Assembly: GCA_016185145.1 (NCBI GenBank)
Contig: JACPOB010000033.1
Coordinates: 1 to 40,281, forward strand
Source: Rhodospirillales bacterium
GTDB taxonomy: Bacteria > Pseudomonadota > Alphaproteobacteria > Reyranellales > Reyranellaceae
DNA length: 40,281 bases
Direction of reading: 5' to 3'
Shown: in pieces, positions 33,746 to 40,281 of the stretch
Layout of the letters: each line of letters begins with the position of its first letter
Numbering within the stretch: position 1 is the stretch's first letter
Program-made: the position numbers and the translations under genes
Notes under the pieces: model-generated
Databases searched by the model: none
What the model was told of the DNA's origin: nothing
The model's input: the letters and a program-made list of their open reading frames with translations, nothing else

Positions 33746-34375
33746 TCCCGCGTTCGCTGCCATGGCCGCTGTCGCGCACTCCGCCGAAAGGAGACTCGGG
33801 AAGCGCAAGGCCAAAATGTTTGATGCTCACCATGCCGGCCTGAAGAGCTGCCGCTGCCATGTCGGCCCGTTCCAGCGAGTTGGTAAAGATGTAGAAGGCA
33901 AGGCCGAAGGGCAGGCCGTTCGCGCGCGCCGGGCCGTCTTCGATGTCCCGGAAGGGCGAGACGACGGCAACCGGTCCGAAAGGCTCTTCGCGCATCAGCG
34001 CGATGCGATCATCGGGCGTGTGCACGATCATGGGCGCGTAGAAGCTGCCGACATTGCCGATCCGCTTGCCCCCGGTCAGCACTTCGGCGCCGCTTTCGCG
34101 CGTCGGCAACCAGCTTTTCCGTCGCCGTCACGCGACCGGCATGGCAAAGCGGCCCCATCTGGGTGCCATCGTTCAGTCCATCCCCGACCCTCACCGTCTC
34201 GAAAGCCGAAACCAGTTCGGAGAGGAAGCGGTCGTGAATGCCCGCCTGGACGAAGAAGCGCGTGAGCGAAATGCAGACCTGAACGGCATTGCACAACTTG
34301 TTGGCCGCAAGCGCGCGGGCCGCGGCCTCTGCATCGTCGAACACAAGCACGGGGGTGCGGATTGAACCCGCTGTC
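33740..34375 (-). pseudogene. Aldehyde dehydrogenase, C-terminal half, frameshifted
   Basis: Reverse strand: TPVLVFDDAEAAARALAANK, LCNAVQVCISLTRFFVQAGI with the catalytic Cys, then VGDGLNDGTQMGPLCHAGRV and TEKLVADAR. A frame change at about 34105 leads to SGAEVLTGGKRIGNVGSFYA, MREEPFGPVAVVSPFRDIED and GMVSIKHFGLALPESPFGGV. The cofactor-binding N-terminal half is gone and the last residues are cut at about 33745 by the IS1634 piece. It would have oxidised an aldehyde to an acid, fitting the neighbouring ketone-oxidation genes. Confidence 0.88.
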
Positions 34376-34430
34376 GCGGGATTGGGGTGAAGGGTTAGGG
34401 CCTGTCCATAAATAACTCGGTCAATTGAGC

Positions 34431-34650
34431 TGCGGCGAGGGACGGTTCTTTGTTTGGGCGAGGTGGTGTAATTCCAGTCACCATGAAAGGAGTGCGGGGA
34501 GAGATTGACGGCGGCCAGCTCGGCATCGGTGACCTTTATTCCTTTGGGATACTTGTTCTGATCCAGCTCGGCGCGCACCCGCAGGCCGCTGTCCGTCGTC
34601 GTCGCAGCGATCAGCTGGACGATGGTCCGGTAACTGCGCAACGGCTTGCC
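34431..34650 (-). pseudogene. ISAzo13 family transposase, C-terminal fragment
   Basis: Reverse frame RSYRTIVQLIAATTTDSGLR, then VRAELDQNKYPKGIKVTDAE and LAAVNLSPHSFHGDWNYT, matching the end of the transposase at 23305-24510 (LIAATTTTGELKVRCELDPR, YPKGIKVTDREMANLNVT) but clearly a different element. It abuts the aldehyde dehydrogenase remnant. Confidence 0.85.
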
Positions 34651-35006
34651 CCGCCATATTACAATGATTTAGCAGCACGCCCCGGACAGATGCGTCGCCA
34701 CGGAAGCACCACGGAAGCATGTGGCGGCTTGAGCGAGACGGTAGAAGTCCATTCATCGCGTGGTTGGCCATCCATCGTTCTGAATGCGGCTAGTCCGGCT
34801 AACTCGATCCGATCCAGCAGTTCACAATTGCCGCCGAAAGCAGCACATCCGAGGAGCAGCTTCAGATAGGAGTGACGCTCAGGGACGAAGACCCCGTGGC
34901 CGATTGCTCAAGGACACTAGGCGAAGTCCGCGCGCTACTGTGACCCTTGCGCTGCACGAGCTGACGACTATTCGACGTGGCGCGCCCAATGGCGAAAGCT
35001 TAGCGC
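34651..35006. other. Stretch without recognisable content
   Basis: About 350 bp with no supportable gene on either strand; open frames here have no family-like motifs and poor start sites. It may be further debris next to the ISAzo13 fragment. Confidence 0.4.
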
Positions 35007-35420
35007 TCACGTGTCGTTTGAGGCCAGGGGTGGTAGATGGGTCGTGCGGCCCGGCGGGTGACCTTCGAGCCAATCACGAGCGGTGGGAAGTTCGCGGAAA
35101 ATCTTCACGGGACGATCGGCCTCTGCCAGGGCGGCGAACATTCTGGCTTGCCAATAACTCTCATCGGACGTTGCGACGATCGCCAGCGGGCCGATGGGGC
35201 CTAAAGCGATGTAGGCGCGAATACGCGCACCGAGCGTCATCAGTTCGATATCACTGAGTGCGATCGAGGCCGCTGTCGTGTCGAAGAGCTTGCGATAGGG
35301 CAACGCTTCTGCAACCACGACTGCATCGAGATAGGCCTGAATGTCTTGCAGGCTGACTTCGCCCTTGGCTAGCGCGACCACCAAGCGGGTCGGGTATGAG
35401 ATTATCCAAGTAACTGGCAT
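35007..35420 (-). CDS. Hypothetical protein, possible STAS/SpoIIAA-like fold
   Basis: 137 residues (MPVTWIISYPTRLVVALAKG, then EVSLQDIQAYLDAVVVAEAL and PYRKLFDTTAASIALSDIEL). The alternation of strand and helix, the opening strand pair and the LFDTTA strand end recall small STAS-type or SpoIIAA-like proteins that are common in alphaproteobacteria. The protein has no signal peptide and no membrane helix. Ribosome site is weak. It stands alone between IS debris and a DUF1259 remnant. Function unknown. Confidence 0.65.
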   Translation of the reverse strand: MPVTWIISYPTRLVVALAKGEVSLQDIQAYLDAVVVAEALPYRKLFDTTAASIALSDIELMTLGARIRAYIALGPIGPLAIVATSDESYWQARMFAALAEADRPVKIFRELPTARDWLEGHPPGRTTHLPPLASNDT

Positions 35421-35590
35421 TTGAATGTCTATGGCTAAACTTCAGAAAGCGAAAAGCCGGACAACCACTGCTGCCGTGACAGCCCTTCTAAGTTCACTGC
35501 TGACCCTCAACTACGATCTCAGAGTCTTGAGGGCTGCAGTAGCTAGCTAGGACCCGACTATTAACATGTGTCAGGGATGCGGGGGGGCCG

Positions 35591-35860
35591 CTACCGAATG
35601 GCCGCCCGAGCGTCGAGAACCTTCTTGAATGATTGCGCGAGCGCCGTCGCTTTGCCCTTGCCCCGATAGTGAAGGAAAAGATAACGCGGTTGCTCGTGAC
35701 TCATGTGCTGATGGATCGCGACGACGTTGATGCCTTCGGTGCGCGTTTCTCCGAGCACCGTCTGAATCTAATTTTCTGTCATTGCGAAATCGCCATCGAC
35801 AACGGCTTCGTCATCCGTGCCACCAAAGGATGTGGGCCGGCTGACCGGCGCGCTGCTGGG
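35591..35860 (-). pseudogene. DUF1259 (LppY/LpqO) family protein, fragment with amber codon
   Basis: Reverse frame FGGTDDEAVVDGDFAMTEN, a TAG at 35768-35770, then IQTVLGETRTEGINVVAIHQ and HMSHEQPRYLFLHYRGKGKA, ending at 35591. Family members have the form GDFAMTxxEVQxVLxALRxxGIxVxAIHQHMxxExPRxxFLHYWG, so the TAG replaces a Glu codon (GAG to TAG). The N-terminal half, including the signal sequence, is missing. Confidence 0.75.
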
Positions 35861-35934
35861 CACGTTGATGATCGTCGCTCAAAGTCAACGCCCCCTCTCG
35901 AGTGAAAAACCTGGCCATTTCCCCCGCCCTGTAG

Positions 35935-36788
35935 CTAGGTCGCCGGCTTGGTGGCGGCAGAGGCCGTCCCGACGGCAGCCTCAGTCTTTTCGACTGGGAA
36001 GACGTATGGGCCAAGGATGGCCATCAGCGCGCTCGCGAGCACGAGCAAGCCGACATAACCGAACAATGCGTAATTGTAGGAGTGGAACCTGTCGAAACAA
36101 ACGCCCAGCACGTAAGGGCCGAGGCCCGCCCCTACCGCGAAGATCGCGAAGATGTAGCCGTAGAGCTCGCCGAAGCGCCGAAGTCCGAAATAGCGCGACG
36201 TCAGGAAGCCCATCATGTCGACTTCCGTTCCCGCCGCGAGCCCCAGGAAGATGATCCCACACAGCGGTGCCAATCCGCCGGCACCGCTGGCGATCAGGCC
36301 GATACCCACGCAGCCCAACAAGAAGAAAGCGGCGGCAATGTAGGGAGCAAAGAAACGATCGACGAGGTAGCCGGACAGGAGCCGGCCGGCCAGTGTGCCC
36401 AAGCCAAAGGTGCCCAACATCGACGTCGCGACAGCCAGTGACAGACCTCGATCCGTCAACAACGGTACGATGTGCACGGCAGTACCGTTGACTACGGTAG
36501 ATACGCAAAGCACAGAGAGTGCAAGCACCCAGAACCGCGATCCAGTCAATACTTCGCGGACACTAAGGCCGGGTAAAACGACGTCGGCGGCCTGCGAAAG
36601 CCGATGGCGCCGGCGTGCAAAGCCCTCCTCGGGCTCACGAACGAACAACACTAGGCTGGGAAAGGCGACAAAGAACATCAACCCGCCCAATCCGACATAA
36701 GCGGTGCGCCAGCCATATTCCTGTATCATGAACCTCACGATCTGCGGGACGATCATGACCCCAATGCCGATGCCTGCCATGGCGATGC
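35935..36788 (-). pseudogene. MFS transporter, N-terminal half lost
   Basis: Reverse strand, from GIGVMIVPQIVRFMIQEYGW through FFVAFPSLVLFVREPEEGFA, a C-terminal half with six helices (for example FWVLALSVLCVSTVVNGTAV and ELYGYIFAIFAVGAGLGPYV) and a tail TKPAT. The pattern is of oxalate/formate-type MFS permeases. The 5' end is cut at about 36788, where a CysN gene on the other strand also begins without its start. The transporter frame stays open far into the antisense of that gene, but this is fortuitous. Confidence 0.85.
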
Positions 36789-36789
36789 C

Positions 36790-38556
36790 CACCTGATCAA
36801 CGACGCGTCCGGTCTGTTCGAGGACCAGATCAGGTCGCTGCAGGACGATTCGCGCCGCTTCGGCACGACCGACGACGACATCGACTTCGCCCTTCTGCTC
36901 GACGGGCTGGAAGCCGAGCGCGAGCAGGGCATCACCATCGATGTCGCCTACCGCTTGTTCTCGACGGCGCGGCGTGCCTTCGTGGTGGCCGACACGCCAG
37001 GCCACCAGCAATACACCCGCAACATGGCAACCGGCGCCTCCAATGCCGAGCTCGCCATCCTGCTGGTCGATGCGCGCAAGGGCCTGCTGGAGCAGACCCG
37101 CCGGCACGCCGCCATCGTGTCGCTGCTTGGCATCCGCCATATCGTTCTGGCGGTGAACAAGATCGACCTGGTCAATTTTTCCGAGGCGCGCTTTCGTGAG
37201 ATCGCCGCCGCCTTCGAGGCGTTTGCCGGTCCGCTCGGCTTCCATTCGGTGGTGGCGATCCCGCTCTCGGCGCGACTGGGCGACAATGTCGCCGAGCGCA
37301 GCGGACGCACGCCCTGGTACGAGGGCCCATCGCTGCTGGCGTATCTCGAGTCGGTCGAGACCGACCCCGAGGCAGCCGAGGCGCCGCTGCGCTTCCCGGT
37401 GCAATGGGTGAACCGGCCCGATGCCGATTTCCGCGGCTTCGCCGGCACGGTGGCGAGCGGGCGCGTCCGGGTCGGCGATCCGGTCGTCGTGGCGGGCTCC
37501 GGCCGGACCACTCAGGTCGCGCGCATCGTGGGCTTCGACGGCGACCTGCAGAGCGCGGAGGCCGGTCGCTCGGTGACGCTCACGCTCTGCGACGAGATCG
37601 ACATCGTGCGCGGCGACCTGCTGGCCGATCCCAGGCGGCGGCCCGTCGTCACCCAGCGCTTCGCCGCCGACCTCGTCTGGATGGACGAGTCGGCCGCCCG
37701 GCCGGGCAAGCGGTTCCTGTTGAAGATCGGCACCGCCACGGTGCCGGCCAACCTGTCGCGCATTGCCGAGACGCTCGATATCGATTCGCTGCAGCGCGCG
37801 CCGGCGGCGGAGCTCGTGCTGAACGCAATCGGCCGAGTAGAGATCGAAGCCGGCGCGCCGGTCGCGTTCGATCCCTATGCCGACAATCGCGGCACCGGTG
37901 CCTTCATCCTGATCGACCGCTCGACCTTGCGCACCGCGGCAGCGGGCATGGTGGTCGAAAGCCTGGACGCCGCGCGCGACGTGCATCGCCATGCCGAGGC
38001 GGTGACGCCGGCCCTGCGCGCCGATCTCAAGGCGCAGCAGCCGCTGGTGGTCTGGCTGACCGGCCTGCCGGGATCGGGCAAATCGACCATCGCCAACATC
38101 GTCGAACGCAAACTGGCGGCGGCCGGGCGCCATACGATGCTGCTCGACGGCGACAATCTCCGCCAGGGCCTGAATGCCGACCTCGGTTTCGATGCGGCGG
38201 CACGCTCGGAAAATGTGCGCCGCGTGGGTGAAGTCGCGAAGCTCTTGGCCGATGCCGGCCTGATCGCGATCGTGGCACTGGTCTCGCCCTTCCAGGCCGA
38301 CCGGACGCGCGCCGCGGCGCTGCTGCCCGAAGGCCGGTTCCTCGAAGTCTTCGTCGATACGCCGTTGGCGATTTGCCGCCAGCGCGACCCCAAAGGCCTC
38401 TATCGGAAGGCGGAGCAAGGCCAGCTCGCTCATCTTACGGGCCGCGACCAGCCCTATGAAGCGCCAGAAGACCCCGCCCTCGTGCTGAATACGGCCGAGC
38501 TCGGCGCCGAAGAGGCGGCCGATCGGGTGATCGAACTGGTGCTCGAGCGCACCTAG
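36790..38556 (+). pseudogene. cysNC: Bifunctional sulfate adenylyltransferase subunit 1 / APS kinase (CysNC), 5' end lost
   Basis: From HLINDASGLFEDQIRSLQDD the CysN domain continues (EREQGITIDVAYRLFSTARR, VADTPGHQQYTRNMATGAS with the G3 motif, NKIDLVNF with the G4 motif, then two beta-barrel domains). The APS kinase (CysC) domain follows from about 38040 with P-loop GLPGSGKST, DGDNLRQGLNADLGF and KGLYRKAEQG. What is missing is the CysN N-terminus with its own P-loop (GHVDHGKST type), about 25-40 residues. A start at TTG 36955 would lose still more. In sulfate assimilation CysNC works with CysD; cysD is not in view. The CysC half may still be functional if expressed. Confidence 0.88.
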
Positions 38557-38565
38557 CCCCACAGC

Positions 38566-39093
38566 ATGCCTATCGATCTTCTGTATGTCGTCTTGAGCGC
38601 CTGTGTCGGCCTCATCGTCGGGCTGACGGGCGTTGGCGGCGGGTCGCTGATGACGCCGGCGCTTGTTCTGCTCTTCAACATCCATCCCGCGACGGCCGTA
38701 GGCACCGACCTTCTCTATGCGGCGATGACGAAAAGCGCCGGGACGTTGGTCCATGCCCTCAGAAGCAATGTCGCCTGGCGCGTGGTCGGCCTGCTCTCGG
38801 CGGGCAGTGTGCCCGCCGCCATCGCTACGCTGGTCGCTCTCTCACGTCTTGGGCCTCACAACGGCCTGACGGCAAAGACAATCACGATCGTGCTCGGATT
38901 CGCGTTGCTGCTCACGTCGCTGCTTCTGGTTTTTCGGCGATGGCTGCTGGCGATGCTGCTCTCGCTGCTCGTCGGATCGATCCCGGGAATCGTTGTCGGC
39001 AGCTATCTGGCTCCCCGTGCCGGCGAGCGCAGCCTTCGATACATCCTCGCCTTGGCGCTTATGGTCGCTGGCGGAAGGCTGGCCGCCTCCTAG
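38566..39093 (+). CDS. TauE/SafE family sulfite/anion exporter with internal deletion
   Basis: 175 residues, start ATG 9 bp after cysNC. The N-terminal half is typical (GLIVGLTGVGGGSLMTPALV, then HPATAVGTDLLYAAMTKSAG). After LLLVFRR the sequence jumps to WLLAMLLSLLVGSIPGIVVG and SYLAPRAGERSLRYILALAL, which is the last quarter of the family. About 75-80 residues with the second GG-motif repeat are missing in frame; normal length is about 250. It probably lost function. The link to cysNC suggests a role in exporting sulfite or a sulfonate. Confidence 0.8.
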   Translation: MPIDLLYVVLSACVGLIVGLTGVGGGSLMTPALVLLFNIHPATAVGTDLLYAAMTKSAGTLVHALRSNVAWRVVGLLSAGSVPAAIATLVALSRLGPHNGLTAKTITIVLGFALLLTSLLLVFRRWLLAMLLSLLVGSIPGIVVGSYLAPRAGERSLRYILALALMVAGGRLAAS

Positions 39094-39261
39094 TCTTACT
39101 GCGTCATAAGCGGGATCGGTTTTTTGGGGGACCGTGCGCGACAGCATGGACATCGCGGCAAGGAGGACACGAGAGCATCGATCAATCGTCGGCGCATGGT
39201 GGCGATCGAGTTCGGGACATGGCGCTCAGGGCGCAGCGGCGGATCCTCGGGGTCGGTAACC
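39094..39261. other. Short gap between TauE and the IS701 fragment
   Basis: No gene or strong structure seen; probably contains the end of the IS701-type element. Confidence 0.35.
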
Positions 39262-40045
39262 TTAGGGAAGAGCAAGCTGCGCGCGCGGCGGGGCGCGACG
39301 GGCTGCTGAGGGGGGAATCGTCTCCTGCTCGGAGATCAGGAAGCCGTAGGCGGCGATGCAGAGAGTGGCGTGATGATGAAAGCCACGCCAGCCGCGGCCC
39401 TCATAGTGGCCGAGCCCGATCTCCTGCTTGAGTTCCTGATAGTCGCGTTCGATGCGCCAGCGCAATTTGGCGAGATCGACCAGACGGGCGAAGCCGATGT
39501 TCTTGGGCAAAGTCGACAGCCAATACTTTGGCGGCTCCTTCTCGTCTTTGGGCCATTCGATCAACAGCCATTCCTCCGGGCAAGGCTCGCTGCGATCGAA
39601 GTCGCGCCTGGCGATGCGAATACGCAGGCGCGCAAAGCGCGATGTGAGCGCTCCGTTCGTTGCCTCCCGCCACGTGATCGTCCGCCAGGCTCTGGCCGGA
39701 AGGCTGAACGCAAGGTCTTTGATACGGACCGGCCGATGCTGGGCATCGCGGCGCAGGCGCTTGGTCGGCCGGCCCCGGCCTGGCGTCGAGGCCTTGGGCG
39801 GCAAAGGCCCGGTGCCAGGCGGCCATACCCTGGTGTTCGACAGAACACCGGCAACATAAGGCAGGCCAAGCGCAGTGACCGCCGTGCGCAGATCGCTATG
39901 GGGTCCGTAGCCCGCATCCATCAGCACAGGTCCGCGCGGCAGACCTGCTGCATGGGCGGTACGGATCTGATCGAGCGCGATCTCGATCTTGGTCTGAAAG
40001 CCGATCTCCTCAGGCACACCCGCCTCCATCAACCCTATGGGCGTG
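39262..40045 (-). pseudogene. IS701 family transposase, N-terminus lost
   Basis: Reverse strand frame EAGVPEEIGFQTKIEIALDQ, RGPVLMDAGYGPHSDLRTAV with a catalytic Asp, then WLLIEWPKDEKEPPKYWLST and LRWRIERDYQELKQEIGLGH with the Glu, YEGRGWRGFHHHATLC. This is the DDE_5 domain of IS701/IS4-type transposases. The homology starts at about 40040, so the first 150 or so residues are missing. A palindrome-rich AT stretch and a MarR-type gene follow. Confidence 0.85.
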
Positions 40046-40076
40046 CATTCCTCTTGCGGAGAAGCCTCCTGTACTT

Positions 40077-40088
40077 ATAATATATTAT
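40077..40088. promoter_or_regulatory. Palindromic AT-rich site upstream of the MarR-type gene
   Basis: ataatatattat is a perfect 12-bp palindrome 32 bp before the start codon, in an AT-rich patch that stands out from the GC-rich surroundings. It may hold the -10 region and a MarR operator. Confidence 0.4.
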
Positions 40089-40120
40089 GCTTACTATTTA
40101 TGGTGGATGCCGACATATGC

Positions 40121-40281
40121 ATGACCCCGACCAAAGCGTCGGCTTTCTTGTGAACGACCTGGCGCGGCTGCTACGACGGAACTTCAACCGCCGGGCACAG
40201 GAACTCGGGCTATCTCAAGCTCAATGGCAGGCGCTTGCCTATTTGTCCCGACAGGAGGGCGTGAATCAGGTCACTTTGGCC
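40121..40281 (+). CDS. MarR family transcriptional regulator, N-terminal part (runs off the window)
   Basis: The ATG at 40121 (ggtgga at 40102-40107 as ribosome site) opens a frame that continues to the window end: MHDPDQSVGFLVNDLARLLR, then AQELGLSQAQWQALAYLSRQ and EGVNQVTLA. This is the first helix and the start of the winged helix of MarR proteins (xxGLTxxQWxvLxxLxxxxGxxQxxLA). The target is unknown; MarR genes usually control the neighbouring gene, here outside the window. Confidence 0.85.

Noticed and set aside
34784..35257. Forward open frame of 157 codons
   Set aside because: Overlaps the reverse gene at 35007-35420, has an Arg-rich shadow composition and no ribosome site.
35935..38754. 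Reverse open frame of 939 codons
   Set aside because: Its right two thirds are the exact antisense of the CysNC gene, with a low-complexity Arg/Gly/Asp/His-rich translation. Only the left end (MFS transporter) is real; the frame is joined by the deletion junction at about 36788.

Overview
The window is GC-rich and looks like an accessory region of an alphaproteobacterium. That placement rests on codon use, on the mix of transposons (IS66, IS91, IS630, ISAzo13, IS110, IS1634, IS701) and on the style of the metabolic genes. It cannot be taken further without a search. No rRNA or tRNA gene was seen. Many genes are broken: I count single-base frameshifts, two in-frame amber codons, in-frame internal deletions and gene-gene fusions. 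Either this is a decaying plasmid, island or genome edge, or part of the damage is sequencing error.

Layout. 1-5.9 kb is IS debris: a transposase tail, a decayed IS91 copy, a truncated MgtC gene cut by a second and nearly complete IS91-type element (tyrosine recombinase plus HUH transposase, 2156-4595), and an IS630 copy. 6.0-12.1 kb is the best-preserved block, with sulfur-handling genes: a divergent ArsR-rhodanese regulator, then a compact forward run of a di-iron hydroxylase family membrane protein, a TVP38-rhodanese fusion, a small SHOCT protein, a DsrE-like protein (frameshifted), a cysteine desulfurase, a SAM methyltransferase and a nucleoside phosphorylase.

12.2-20.7 kb is a set of nested transposons. 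A truncated serine-recombinase unit abuts an IS66 element. The tnpB gene of that IS66 is split by a RIT element (recombinases in trio: ritA, ritB, ritC) with perfect 36-bp terminal inverted repeats. The ritB gene of that RIT element is itself split by a second, divergent RIT element in the opposite orientation with perfect 32-bp repeats. Both RIT elements share the same geometry of recombinase half-sites at their ends although the half-site sequences differ. This is the most unusual structure in the window.

20.8-21.0 kb holds a short CRISPR remnant (three 36-nt repeats, spacers of 30 and 31 nt, no cas gene in view). 21.1-35 kb is a ketone or alicyclic oxidation cluster in decay: two complete Baeyer-Villiger monooxygenases, the N-terminus of a third, an AraC-type regulator with a clear promoter, a hormone-sensitive-lipase-type esterase, an acyl-CoA synthetase with one amber codon, and fragments of alcohol, short-chain and aldehyde dehydrogenases. 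These are interleaved with ISAzo13, IS30, IS5, IS110 and IS1634 pieces. The gene set resembles a BVMO, esterase, alcohol dehydrogenase, aldehyde dehydrogenase and CoA ligase route for ring cleavage.

35-40.3 kb: a small hypothetical gene, a DUF1259 pseudogene, an MFS transporter and a CysN/CysC fusion that have each lost their 5' end at a shared junction, a TauE/SafE exporter with an internal deletion, an IS701 fragment, and the start of a MarR-type regulator that runs off the window.
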